This document shows, one piece after another, positions 37,381 to 50,534 of a stretch of 64,000 nucleotides of DNA; within the stretch, counting starts at the first letter, position 1, and each line of letters opens with the position of its first letter. The DNA is from Todiramphus chloris collaris (Eukaryota; Chordata; Aves; Coraciiformes; Alcedinidae): the NCBI GenBank assembly GCA_025345505.1, contig JANVCC010000011.1, positions 7,743,636-7,807,635 of the forward strand, in the 5' to 3' direction. Position numbers and translations under genes: made by a program. The notes under the pieces are model-generated. The model saw only the letters and a program-made list of their open reading frames with translations, searched no databases and was not told the DNA's origin.

Positions 37381-40300
37381 GAGACGTAGACAATAACTAC
37401 TAGTGTACCTGGTAAATCTGAAAAAAATGAAGTGTAGCTGAAGGTGGATTACTAGCTTAATATAAACTATATGTGGATTTACATAATGATTTTGAAAATT
37501 CATTTATTTCAGCATTATATTTTTCTCCACACGTCATACAAACTGGAGTGCTCATGGACAGTAGGGCAGAGTTCATTCAGTGTTGGTGGCAGCAGTGCTC
37601 ATTCTGTCTCTATTTTTTTGGCACCTGAAACATTTGTATCAGAAGGAACCAAATCTGCAGCTACTGCTGGTGAAGAGAGATAACACCAGTTATAAGGTCA
37701 TAATGCTTTTAAACATCCTCCATCTCTCTTGCTGAGATATATCATTGGGCATGCAAAGGACTAAGTGTACAAAAATGATTCTGAATTTCTCCTCCTTTCT
37801 GTAGAGATGCACTTGTAGGAAATGCAGATAACAGCCACATGGCTATCCCTCGAGCAACCAGTTGTGTGGTCAGTAGGCCTTCCTTTTCCCTTTATTTTAC
37901 ATCTGGTAATAAAAACCACAAAGAGGGTAGAAAAACAGATGCCTTCTCTGAAGAATATTCAGACACTATCTCTGAATAAATGCCTTAAGGACTACTACTA
38001 GCTTTCTATCAAAAAGGAGCACCATCTATGTAAAGAATTATTAAATCTTAGTCCAAGCTTTCTGAATAATTTTATCAGACTAGATACCTACAAGGGTAGA
38101 CTTTATAATGCCTAATTTCTTGCTCAAAGAAAATGATCTGACCTGCATCAACTTACTAACATTTGATAAGTTTTCCAAGATTCTCAATATCATTTCAACA
38201 TTTTGTTGTTTCTGTTTCAGATTTATTTTTTTGACTAGGAATATGTGTGGGAATCAAGGAGGTTTTGTGAATGCTTGTGTTCCTGATTCTGTCAAGACAT
38301 AATTCTGACCCTGCTTCCATGGAGGAGTTATCTGTGGGATGGGAAAGAAGAGCATAATCATTGTGGCTGACCATTCATTTCTTCTCAACATGTTACATAT
38401 GGAAGAAAAGGATCCTCAGTTAATTTTCAATTGCCTTCCACTGAGGACGTTCTGATTTACCTTTTCAATATTCTGCAGTGGAAGGATGTGAGGTGAGTGG
38501 CATATATTATCCCCACAGGAATAAAAAATCAGTATGTAAATTTGAGAAATTCAATGGTTATTTTTAACCACTGCACAAAACTGTGTATTTGCAGTATTTT
38601 TGCGTACATGCCTTGTTACTATCTCTGACAAGAACAGAAATCATCAAATCGAATTATTTAGAACCTCTTGTTTGGACGCAACAGAAATCTGCTCTTGGAT
38701 AACAGCTGCAAAGGTCTTCATCTGACTGTCTCCCAAAGATAGCTTCTTTTCTATTATCCTGTATATTACTCACTTCAATTGGTGCTTTTGTATGTCCCCC
38801 ATTCTCTCTACATTTCTATTCTGATTTTTTTTTTTTTTAAGACTGTCTATACAAATCAAAGTATGCACAATGAGCTCGGATGCCACTACCTACTTCTCTG
38901 CCTTTACTCTGCATTGTTCGCAGACCCTTTTTGTAGATCTCACTGTAGATCTAGCAAATGGAATAATCAAAATTTCCCTCCACTTCCATTCCCAAACATT
39001 CAGCATAAGGAAATATTTTATTGCTCATATGAATATTTCTCCATAGATCCTCACATTGGTGAAAGAAGAGACAAATAATTCAGCCAGTGGGGAATTTGTT
39101 GTAAGATGTCCAGTGTGATCTCATCTGCAAGTCCATTTTGTGAGAGCAAATCTTACCGGCCTGATAGTATAATTTAGAGCAAAGAGATAGATATAAAATG
39201 GTTTCCAGTCAGAGTTAACTTTCACTTTAAGTGCAGTTTTCCTAACTGTTAATGAGTAAACCAGGGGCAACATAGTGTTGAATCATGCCCTAAATGCTTA
39301 TGTATAGCTTTTAAATTGCTAGAGTATCACAAAACACCAGTCTAAGTATTTAGCAGTTGGGAAAGGATCTTTTATTAGTACTGCCACATTTACATGAATA
39401 GCTGATTTAATTATATAAAGACTATATAGTAAGCAGAGCACCTGGCAGTGCTCACAATGACAAAGCAATGGCATGGGTGTCTAAACCCACCAGACTGCAA
39501 ACTGAACAGTGCTACCTGGCTGTGGTTGCAATCTCTGTCCACCATGGTGGAAATACAACTTCTATAATTGCTTGGAAATTATTTCTTACCTGGTTCTCTG
39601 TTTCTTTACTTGTGTTTCCTTCCCTTACATGGAATTCTTGCCTTTTTCATGAAACACTTAATTCCTATTTCTGGCAAACAGATTATTCAATTTTTCTTTT
39701 CTCAGAGTGATCAAAATACCTCATGCCATATTTAACACAAACAAACTGGTTCACGGATTTTGATGACATTAGCCACTGACTGAATTAGGTTGAATTTTCT
39801 GCAGCTTCTTTCTATTGCTAAAGTTATTTTTTTCGTGCCTTTAGCCTGTTCAGTATATTTAGTTTCTGACTCATTTCTTTAGAGCTCTGAATTCTTTTCT
39901 GAGTCACTGGGAATCATTTATTTTGTTTTGGGTTCACCAGGACAGGTTTTCAGATTTCATCTCTCAAATGTCATCACTAATGTCTTAAAGTTTGTTTACA
40001 AATGACTTTTTGTCTCACACAGAGGAACACTGATGTCAGATGGTGTTTCACCAATCAAAGCTGTTCCAAAGCTTCTACGTCCTAATATATTCTCTCCCTC
40101 TGTAACCTTTCCACAACTTGTTAATAAAAGAATTTTCATCATTGCACTGATCATTAGCTCTTTCCCCCAAGGAAAGAGGTTGCCCCTAAGCTTACTTTGA
40201 ATAAATGTAATAACCATACAAAACCAGCAGGCATCTCATGTGTACTGTCTGCTAAAATTAAAACAAGGATGAAATTGGTCAAAAATGATACGAGGTATCA

Positions 40301-40724
40301 TTAGTGAATGTGAGGTTCTATTTATTTGCCTTTTGGTGTTTAGAGTGTACTTGGGCTGACATTTACAACTTGTTCCTTGCAAACATAATGGCAGATTTTC
40401 ATTTCACTTTTGAAACATGAGTTTTTCCTCAAATTGTGCAATGGAAAGACTTGGAAAATTTTAAACAAAACATGCCAATATTATCATTATAATTATGAGC
40501 CATGTGATAAAAATTATATCTGTATTATTAAAAACAACCACAACAAAAATTGATTGCTGTCTCCCAGTGCCATTTATACACCCTAATGTATCCAAACCAT
40601 CTGCACAGAGCTGTCATAAATGACACAGACTTCACAGGAAACCCATATTCTTCTGCAGCAACAGCTGAAGGCAAGGTAAGATATCTGTCAATGTATAGAA
40701 TAACAATGAATATTTAGAATTAGA
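37381..40724. other. unique AT-rich sequence, no gene seen
   Basis: About 3.3 kb with no supported gene or repeat. A T-run sits near 38827-38838. Confidence 0.5.
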
Positions 40725-40870
40725 CAACTGAATTCCAGTCCCTGTGTCCTCAGTGCACAGCAGTGCCTTCTCTAAGCCTCACATGCCCATGTCACAGTGG
40801 TGTTTTTACAGCACTACACTGAGGATTTTTAGCCTGAGGAAGCATAAGGGCACTATTCAGTGCTCTGCAA
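40725..40870 (+). repeat. possible MIR fragment
   Basis: GACAACTGAATTCCAGTCCCTGTGTCCTCAGTGCACAGCAGTGCCTTCTCTAAGCCTCACATGCCCATG follows the MIR order (core, GTGTGACCTTGGGCAAGTCACTT, CTCTGTGCCTCAGTTTCC), then ACAGCACTACACTGAGGATTTTTAG in the place of the CTGTGAGGATTAA phrase. Diverged, called by eye. Confidence 0.45.
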
Positions 40871-41360
40871 CACAAGGTTGGAAAGTGTTGGAAGACTCTG
40901 TAGGGTAGAAGGAATTTGCATGTACCTTGTTCCCTGGAGCAAACTGTTCCCAGCACCACAGCTGACTTGGAGAGTAGAGGACAACACATGGTGTGACATA
41001 CATTACAGTGCATGTGATCCAGGGCCTGAGCTTCAGGGGTGGACTCTGGACAGTGTACATGCAACCTTAGTGACAGAAAAGGTGAGGGACAGTTCAGAGA
41101 CAGTCAAGATACCTCAGTTCAGTTATCTATACTGAGCTGCATAAATGTGTGCTTTGGTGTTTCAGGAAGTAGGGCCTCAGTTCAGTAGGTTCCTGGAAGT
41201 ATCTAAGGCACTAGAGTTGTTGAGACTTCAAAGTAGGGCTAATAAATATGATCCAGGACATATAGGATACGTATACCCTTTGGGACTGGCAGCTGGAGAT
41301 CAGTCAGGACAACTGTATGAAAGCTGGTGCCTAATTTCTGGTGATATGACTAGTCTCTAG
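40871..41360. other. unexplained GC-richer patch with semi-open frame
   Basis: About 490 bp visibly richer in G and C than its surroundings. One plus frame is open from 40860 to 41135 and, after two stops close together (41133-41135 and 41142-41144), again to 41360. A minus frame of 90 codons overlaps it. Neither product resembles a family I know. It could be a decayed repeat, an old exon or a conserved non-coding element. I make no functional call. Confidence 0.3.
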
Positions 41361-43019
41361 GCCACACTGAATAGATCTCTAATGAATATCATGGGAGTTT
41401 AGACCAATAGTTCACCTGCACCCATACATGTAGATATATTTCAATGTCTTCATCTGTAATTAAACTAAGAGGACTTTTTCCTAATTATTAGTCATTAGTA
41501 AATTTCATTCTTGTCAAGATTTCATAAAGTTCCTTTAAAAGGGTAAATTAATAACTTGGAGAATTATTAATAACTCAGAAGTATGAATAAATTGCAATAG
41601 GTAATGGAGTAGTTGTCCAAAGGAGAAAAAAGCAAGGGCTATGCAAAAGCAAGAATTTCTATCATAGCTGAGATTATTTCACTCATCATTTTCTCTTATC
41701 CTGAACAAGAGTTTAGCACTGAGATATCAAACAAAACATAGGCCAAAAAATCTGAAAAAAAAATAAATAAATTCATCAAGTGTCAATATCAACTGTCAAT
41801 GCACAGCAGTTTGATCTTTTTCTGATTCTTATTTGTTTCAATTTCTGGCCTGTAGATTTTGTCTTTGAAGTGCTAGTGTTTTATCTTTCTTAGAGCTGAG
41901 AATAATGACATCTTGGAATTTGTCCCTTACTTAGACACAAAATGGGTATTGTGATCAATTTTTCTGAGGTATCCACAGTCCAGAACGGAATTATTTGGAT
42001 GCATGAATTTTTCACAGATGTAAGCAGAAAATATAGAATTGTAAGAAATATAAAATGAATCCCTGAGTTAGGATGGGATATCTCTTCTGTAAGTCAGGCA
42101 CTTACAGAAAATGAACAGTTAGAATATGTATTTAAAATAGGCCACCTTTTGATAAATATTACATCCTTGACATGTAAAATAGTAAAAAGTAGGGTGATTT
42201 AAGCATGAAATAATCCCTTTTAATACCAAAATACACAATGAATGGATCAAACGATGCGATCCTTGAAAACCTTGAAAACCTGAGTTAAATGCTCTCATTA
42301 AAATCCCTCTGTTAAACTCTAGTTATTATGTGGAAGCAATTACAAGTGCTTCTGAGATTCATAACAATAGCAGTAAAACGAATTTATTGACATTCATTTT
42401 CTTTTCAGTAGCAGAACTTTTTTTCTAAGTAGTGGAAGGGTCTACTCACTCTGCTTTTTACAGCTGAAGAACATTTTTGGCTTTCCCATTTTTTTCTATT
42501 TCCAAATAGTTTCCCATACAGTCTGTTTTCAAACCAGTAGAATTTGTCTGGATCTATATTAGTATGGCACAATAGGCATATCTGTTTTATATAAATCATA
42601 ACCAAAGAAAATAAGAAGTTTAACCAACTAAAAAGTAATTGAGTAGGTTCATTAATGGGATATAAAAAATTGGTGTTATCAAATGAACATGATTTTAAAA
42701 ATTAAATTAGAAGTTTCTTTGATAATGTTAATAGTGTCGATAAGATTCATTTTAACCTAGTAGTTCACAATATTTTAATTAAGAAACCTGAAAAAAAATA
42801 GTATCTTACAGAAATTAAACATCTCATTATGAATTGATTGATAGTTTCTGAATCATGTAAAAGGGGAATTAATGAATGGAATGTAGTCAGATCCTGCAGC
42901 GAGTAATCCTGGACCTTCTGGCATTTAACATTGCTGTTAAAGGCCTGGAGAAAAATTAAGATATGCTAATCAATTCCAAAATCAGCATGAAGACAGATGA
43001 ACTGCAAAATTTAGATGAA
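41361..43019. other. unique AT-rich sequence, no gene seen
   Basis: No recognised gene or interspersed repeat. It holds a small exact 9-bp tandem duplication (CTTGAAAAC twice, 42262-42279). Confidence 0.5.
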
Positions 43020-43480
43020 AATAGACCAAAGTTATGGAACATCCTGGATGATTCAGCAAGTTGGGCATAAACTAGTGAAGTGTTTAAATATAGCCAAATG
43101 TGAAGTTGTATGTCTAGGAAAAGAAGAGGAGGGTTGTATTTGTAGAATGGAAATCACTATTCAGACAATCAATGACTCCTGAAAAGGATTTAAGATAATT
43201 CATCAGCTGAGCACGGGTTGTTGGGCAATGGTATGCTCAAAAGGCTCCGTATAAACTGAGGTATATTGAAAGAGAATAAAGGGTCATCTTATCTATGTGT
43301 TTGGCTTTGATAAAACTGCTACTCTTAGATTAAATTTGTATAAAAGAACAAGGAGAATGATAAATTCATGATCATTCAGATAAAACCCATCAAAATCATA
43401 TAAAAATAGGTTGTATAACAAAAGAGATCAGTCTTTTTAGCTCACACAAATGAAGAGCAGCTTGTGTGACTCATTCACTG
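43020..43480 (+). mobile_element. ancient, highly diverged CR1 remnant
   Basis: The plus strand keeps the order of CR1 C-terminal coding blocks with heavy decay. AAATATAGCCAAATGTGAAGTTGTATGTCTAGG encodes an A-K-C-E-V-V-C-L-G block (the FNxxKCKVLHLG site). About 90 bp on, TGAAAAGGATTTAAGATAATTCATCAGCTGAGC matches the EKDLGVxVxxxLS block, then GGCAATGGTATGCTCAAAAGGCT the QCxxVAKKA block, and CAGTCTTTTTAGCTCACACAAATGAAGAGCAGCTTGTGTGACT the LFSLxKRRLRGDL block. There are many stops. The decay is much greater than in the avian copies at 4-17 kb and fits an older CR1 lineage shared with other sauropsids. Confidence 0.6.
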
Positions 43481-45899
43481 ATTACTTAACAGTAACTTAA
43501 AGTTGGAATATTTCATTTAACTTCAGCTGCCTACCATGTAGATGTGTTTATCTAATCTTGTCACAAAGTGATCCCCCTGTATCTTATAAAACAGATGAAC
43601 ACAAGGATTCTTTGAAACCTGTGTTAGATTTTCACAGTAGTCCCTCTCTAGCATCAGGTAAGTAAGCATCTGTAGTAACTTCTGTTCAACAGAGGTGCCA
43701 CTTTAGTAAAGGAGTGAACTGTGCTGCTAACTGTGAAGTTATATGCAGAATTCAAACTGATCATTCACAGAAATTTTTATTACTTTTAACTATAACAAAC
43801 AGAACAATTAAATAATTACACTGGTAATCTTCATTAAGGTTTGTAGGAGTAATCAGAAAAATTTGAACAAAGATATTTCTTTCCTCTGGAAAGCTATTGG
43901 TGCTATAATGGTGTTATTCTGATACATGTAAGACCAGAATATGGCCCAACAACAAGACTAAATGACTTTTTCTAGTTTTCACAGTCCTCATCCTGATGGG
44001 AGTTATTGTTATGAATAAGTATTCAAACTAAATGACCCCAAACCTAAATGAATCTTTAAACAACATTTCTTAGATTAACATTGTGCCTACATACAGATAT
44101 AGTTTGTTAGTTTATACTGTAAAAGGTATGTCTAGAGAAGGTTGCAAGAAGGTCCTCATACAATTTCAGGCAATAAAATGGCCATTAGATTGAATTTTTA
44201 TCTTCTCATTCTTCTTGTATAGACTTTGCATTGTTTTGCCCATTTTTTTTTTCTTTAACATTCTAACCCTGTGAATGGCAAAGGAAATCAAAGTCTTTTG
44301 TTCAACCTGAGTAGTCAGTCATCAGTTTTAAGTTCAGCAACTCACAGCCATTATTATCTGGTAACAGTTTGTTGAACTGACTTTAAAGAGATAGTTTTTT
44401 TGCATATAAAACATTCTCAGGAGATGTCATCACTACATTTGGCCTGCTATTTGTATACATACATGTTGACAGCTTCAGGCAAATCACTGAAAAATATCAT
44501 CTCACTCTTGTATAATGGTTTCTACTTGCCCACATTCAATGACATCATATTCCAGGAGAGATAATCATACTTTCACTTATTGCATCAATTCTCTTCCTAT
44601 ATAGAAATATTTGTTCTCCAAAATTGTCAATCACTAGTCCATAATAACATTTCATTATTTTAAAAAATATTAATCTCAGTTTTACACAGGCTGAGAGAGT
44701 GTAAACAATTAGTTTAATAAAGCCATCCAAACTTCACTCTACGCATTTGACTTGTGGAGAAAATGTATTTTTGCAGTGGATTATTTCATAGTCATCAGCA
44801 GGCCTTATTTGCTTTAGATGAGAGGGCCAATTTTCTCCTGTGTTAGAAGGATGGAAGAAGGTGCACAAAGAACACTTGCTACCAGGTTTCAAATTAGGTT
44901 TGTGTCAGAGAGTCACTCAGCCAGGCATGACTTCTGGTACAAATATGTCCTGGTCCAAGAGACAAAGGAATTTCTCAAGCTCAGAGGGAGAAGCTGAGTG
45001 ACTCTACAACTACCAAATGAAGGATATTTTTCAAAATGCTCATGTTGTGTTTAAAGTTGGTTTTGAGCCTCCCTCATCTACACTGACTTTATGTACTTGT
45101 GGCAGATAATGAGGGACTCAAACTGAAATAAATGTCCATACTGTGGCCTGACTCAGGCAGACAGAATCAAGTAAATTAGGATTTATGGCTGACATGCTGT
45201 CCTTAACTGATCTCAATATATATAAATACTGCAAATATCTCCACCAGCAGGATAACCATCATACATATAAAAGTATGTTGACATTATAAGAGTGATTTAA
45301 GGATGGAGCTTAAGTTTTAATTTAGAAATTTCTTGACCTTGTAGGTTTAAAGGTGACTTGTAAGTGACTTGATAAAGAACCTAGTTATCTAGAGATGTAA
45401 TGCAGAATGCCATCTTGTATTCAGGGTTAGTTTGAAAGCCTTGTACTGTGACTGGTCTGACTCTTTTGGTTCTCAATCAAATCCAAAGAGCAACATGAAT
45501 TTTTATTTTTTAAGGTTTATTCCACAGCTACAAAGATCCACAGATTCCGTAATTGCCAAGAGATATGAGTTTTTCTGGTTCAATAAAGATCATAAAATGT
45601 AGGTTGTCACAGACGAAGTGTAAATTAAAACTTTCTTGTAAATGATAGTGTAGGAAAAATTGGGGAAGGATGGATGAATCTAGTGTGTGATCACCATAAG
45701 GAAGAACATCTTCCAATAGGTTAAAAATTCTATGCTACAGCCATGTTACAATATCACAGCATTCATGTATTCTGTCACCTCAATATTAGAAGAGATGACC
45801 AATTCATTTCTACATGGTGAAATACCTCAGTGTTCTCATTTTTGGCAAAATGTTGGATGAAAATCCACAGGAAGTTTTCAAAGGCTTGAGAAAATATCT
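43481..45899. other. unique AT-rich sequence, no gene seen
   Basis: About 2.4 kb with no recognised gene or repeat. A GTGACTTGTAA/GTGACTTGATA direct repeat occurs at 45353-45374. Confidence 0.5.
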
Positions 45900-46230
45900 T
45901 GTATTCCAGACTAATGAAGCTTAATCTCTTTAGTTTGTGAGAAATACAAAAAAGGTGCCTTGATTATGATGCATAACAAAGTGGCTGATTTTAGTATGAC
46001 ATTGAGATGTTAGGAAGATATCCACAGATGACACTTTTACCTATAGGGTGGGGTAGCATAACTTCACACCACATGGGAGTGGATTTCTATATTGATCTAG
46101 CCTACATGCTGGCAGATAGACCATGCTGTTTTGAAGGAGGCAAACCAGAAGTTGTTAAATATCTATTTACTTGGAACTGGAAGTAAGAGTTTCTTGTTGA
46201 TTAGGCTGATCATGATACAGAACAAGTTAA
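45900..46230 (+). mobile_element. second ancient, diverged CR1 remnant
   Basis: TTCCAGACTAATGAAGCTTAATCTCTTTAGTTTGTGAGAAATACAAAAAAGGTGCCTTGATTATG encodes an L-N-L-F-S-L block followed by the decayed KRRLRGDLI region of the CR1 protein. Further on, GGCAAACCAGAAGTTG and TTGGAACTGGAAGTAAGAGTTTCTTGTTGATTAGGCTGATCATG line up with the KxRxFxLxIRxxFF / VRVxxHW region. It repeats a block already present at the end of the remnant at 43.0-43.5 kb, so it is a separate insertion in the same orientation. Confidence 0.55.
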
Positions 46231-49200
46231 CAGCTGAATCAACCAACTACGGATGTCTTCAACTCACAAAGTCATGTACAACTTAGGCGATGCTTGAGGG
46301 AAATCAGGAAATTCATAGGCTATGTTAAAAAAAGATCTAGATGAGATATACTGAAGACTCTTTGTCCTAAAATATGCAGAATCATATTCAGAACGAAAAT
46401 CAGTAAGTGGTAAAGAAGAAATCAGTAAAGTGATGATTGTGGTGAAGTGATTTGGAAACATTTGACTGTGTTTTCTTATTTCAAGAAAACGATTTTAGAA
46501 ATTTAAAGAATGAAAATGAAAGACCAAGACCACCACACAATCCCTACTAATCTGCTCATTGGAAATAGTAATTATATAGATTGTCTTTGATGAAAGGTAT
46601 AATGTAAAGATCACTAAAATAAAAATAAGTATGGTCCAATTGGAAGTTCAAGGACATAATGTCATTCCAGGATATTAGAAACACCTAGGTTTACTTTTTT
46701 ATTAAAGGTAGTTTACACCTGCTTTAAGCTCCTCTCCAGCTGGGGCAATCCTTGCATAAGCCATAAAACAACAGATGTAAATGCTCAAATGGAACAAAAA
46801 ATTACATTATTACTTTCAGACTTGATCATAGAGTCAGGTTTTCAGGAACATTCTTTCTGAAAAGGTATGAAATAAAAATAAAGGTATTTTGTTCCTCCTC
46901 TGTTTCTCTGTGATTGTCATAAAACAACAAAGCTAACCAACTCATCAGAAAAAAAACTCAGTTCTAACTGCTATAGACTTTTTGAATTCTTTCTTCTTAT
47001 CATTTTCCTGCTTTCAGAAACTTGTTTTCTAGGTTTCAAATAATTTCTTTTAATTTTGTGCAAAAATTGGAAGAATCTACAGGTGTATACATTGTGTACA
47101 CTGCCAGCAATATACAAGTAAATAGGAATAACAGTAACAATTCAAACTATCCATTGTTAAACTATCCATACTATCTGTTATTAAGATCTCAAGCCTTTTA
47201 AGGTTAATAGGAAAGTTACAATGGAAAATTATCAGACTCTACAATACTTTTATTATATTAAATCAATACAAAAAATATCTGGAAAGGTAGAAAAGCAATA
47301 TTACTTCAATAAAGGAACTATTTGGGAAAGCTGGAGACTGTAACAGAAAGTGATGGCCAGGATTTATGTAGTTAATTTTAAAAAACATAATTAAACATTT
47401 CAACACTTTGAAATGGAGAGTTCAGAACTTACTGTAGAATTAAAATTTTGAAAACTTTTGAAGCTAGTTACTGAAAAAAATACTTCAAATGAGATGACAT
47501 TTAAAATATGTTTCTGGCATGGAATCATGTTGTTACTTTTTCACATTATTTCACAATGTGTAAATAGTAGTAGAGCAAAATGAAGCATCATTGTATATCA
47601 GATTTTGAAATACCATTCGCTTCATGCAAAAGACCAAAATGTCTTGAAAAACTGTAGGAATAGTTGTTGTGAATAATATGACAATTCATCACATTCTGAA
47701 GTGATGTGACGTCCTTTTACTCTACTACTGTGGACATACCATTGAAATTCTGCAAAACAGATAAGGCTGATATTATGTATTTTGTCCTATGACTGTATTT
47801 TAATTTTCTCCAAAAGCATTTTCATAGAAAAAAATAAGTGAACACTTTTTTCAAGAGGCATTCTGTTCAACTCAGTATCATAACGCTCCTTTTCCCTACT
47901 TTTTCAGATGGTTTCTATGACCTGAAGAAGAATACATAGGTCCATAATGCTAAACAAATGAAAACCAACCAAGACCAAATAAATAAAGTGGGAAAAAAAA
48001 CCCCAAAACCCAAGGTGGGGTGGGGATGAAGCAAGAAAAATATTCAGCAATTCTGTCCAGGACTTAATTTTGCTCTAACCAATAAGTGACTGAAAAAGTG
48101 ATATAATCCAAATGTCAGCCTAACTCTGTCAGAACCTTTTTCAGCTAACTTGAATGAAACACAGACATGATTATGTTTGTTTGTACCCAACTAGAGCAAA
48201 CTACATGGAATCTTGATGATAAATCTGATACTAGACTATTTCTACTATGACTTTTACTAGGAATGTGGTCTGCTGCAAGATTAAGAAAGGGTGTTTTACT
48301 AGTACTCTTCAGATTGTTCTTCTGGGAAGAAACATGGTATTTATTGTCTTCCATTCCCTTGATTATAAACTATACTAATTCCTTTCATAATATCTCTTGC
48401 AGAATACACAGATCCATCCTAGATGGTGGAATGAATAACAGCTGTACACCTCTAGTAGACTTGTGTGCTTTGTGAGCAGACACTACAGCTATAGGGGAGG
48501 AGGAGCAAAGTTACCTTAACCAATCCTCCTTTAAAAACCACAGCTAAGTGATACACCTTCAATTTTCAGTGGTGAGTATTCACAGCAAATAGTTTGCTAT
48601 CAATCTGTGCAGTGAAACTAACAGAAGTATCATGGAAAAATATTGAGTGTGATAGAAGTCCTTGAGGAAATCACAATTTCTACTTGAATGCCCTATAAGA
48701 ATAATAAAGACCTGCTGGTGAATTCTCCTATTTACTTTGTTCCCTTAGATCCTACCTGCTGGTGTGAATCATTACTGCAAGACAAAATTATGATTGTAAT
48801 GCTGATTTATAAGTACTTCATTGTTGACAGTGCCAGAAACAGTTTGGATAATTATCAGAGATTAGGCAGATCAAAGTTCTTGAAATCACATTTGTATTAA
48901 GAGTAGTTCTATGTCGTGACATTTCCAGATCTTGCTGAAACTTTCAACATACGAATGTGACATACTAACCATAAGCCATTATAATCCCTGTGAAAGAAAT
49001 AAATATTTTATTTTCCCTTTTGAAATGGAATACTTTAGTGTTAGTTAAAGGTCTATGTCTTTTCCCCAGTTTGTATAAAAAGCTATATGGAAATATGCTA
49101 GCAATCTATTCATAGAAGTTAGTGTACCAGGTACTTTAAATGAAGCAGTTATTTGCTTCTTGGCTATATTTGAATCAAACTACCAGTCCAAAAAGAGGTA

Positions 49201-50180
49201 CTATTTGCATATAAACAAAAGAACTAGATTAGGTAAAACAAAGTTATTCAGAAGTTCCATAAAGCTTTCATTTTTCTCCACATCTGTCCATTTACTAGAT
49301 TAATCTTATAAGATCATAAATACATATTACAAAGGAATCAATAAAGAAAACAAAGCCTTAATTTATAAAAGGTAATTAGGTTTGCAGAGTGTTTACTTAA
49401 AGCACAGCTGATAAGCTTTTTGTTTATCAAATGTACTAACTCAATTTATTGTATTTTAGCTAGCAATTTTAAGATTCTTATTTGGGAAATTACAATGAGG
49501 GTAGTAAAGGCTGGCATTATACACACAAACATTACCACCCCTTCTGAGTTTTAGGACATTAGAGACACAGCATGCAGCTTTTAAATAAAGCAAATAAATT
49601 TTGGGGTACTTCATGTCAGACAATTGCCAGTTAAGTAAGCATTTCAATAATTAAACACAGTGCAATATATAAATGACAAATGGTGGCTGTTGACAAGGTT
49701 TTTTCCACTTTGCTCAGAGGACTTCACATTTTTCTAGTTTAAAAAATAAAAGGGAGATGCCAACAAAATAAGCAGGAAAACTCTGTAAACAAGCTGCATT
49801 TTCATATATAAGCACAGAACTTTGAAAAACTTTATGTAAAGAAAACTTAAGCAAATATTATATTCAGAACATGTTCCTAAAATAATCAATCAGGTCTGAT
49901 TACTGCAAGTAAGTGTGGTCTGTGTTTGGAAACATAATGATGTCTTATGCAACAAACTTGCATTAAGTGACCTCATTCAATGGCATCTGATGGGACAGTC
50001 AGGAAGGTGCAGATCACTTTCTTCTAAAGAAATAGAACATTGCTAAGAGAAGAAGAAAATCTCCTCTGAATAGAGGAGTTCTGGGCAGAAGTGCTGGGTG
50101 TTAGGATTCCTGAGCTCAGATTCTGCTCTAGAAAAACTTTCTAGATGGTAAAGGCAACACTGAAAAAATAAAATTATTTT
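46231..50180. other. long unique AT-rich stretch, no gene seen
   Basis: About 4 kb without a supported gene or interspersed repeat. It has small direct repeats such as AAACTATCCAT twice at 47144-47169, and G/A-rich AAAAAACCCCAAAACCCAAGGTGGGGTGGGG at 47995-48026. A weak SINE-like phrase lies near 50058-50110. Confidence 0.5.
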
Positions 50181-50213
50181 AAAATTTAAATTATTCAAAA
50201 ATTTAAATTATTC
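50181..50213. repeat. two-copy 16/17-bp tandem repeat
   Basis: AAAATTTAAATTATTC is followed by AAAAATTTAAATTATTC. The pair differs by one A. Confidence 0.9.
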
Positions 50214-50486
50214 TGGAAGATGTGGAGGATAAGCGGGACACAGAGAGGGTACCAAAAAGACATAAGTCATGGGTTCTCCCTGGTGACATTCTATGAAACC
50301 TCTCAGACCAAATATTTGTCCCAGGGAGGGTTGATACATACTGACAAAGGTGTTCATATGTCAAAAAATTGCCCTATTTTTATCCTACTCAAAAAATTTT
50401 TCACTGAATATGTCTCCCAAGACTGATTTCACTATGCTAAATCTAAACAATGTTAGCATTATCTGCAAGCTAAATATGCAACTAAG

Positions 50487-50534
50487 TGCCTTAAAATGTT
50501 CATATAAAAATGCCTTAAAACGTTCGTATAAAAA
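50487..50534. repeat. two-copy 24-bp tandem repeat with CpG-type differences
   Basis: Unit 1 (50487-50510) and unit 2 (50511-50534) are identical at 22 of 24 positions. Unit 2 has CGTTCG where unit 1 has TGTTCA. The two changes (C to T and G to A) are what methyl-CpG deamination gives at both CpGs. It lies inside a 117-codon open frame (50350-50703) that I do not regard as a gene. Confidence 0.93.
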
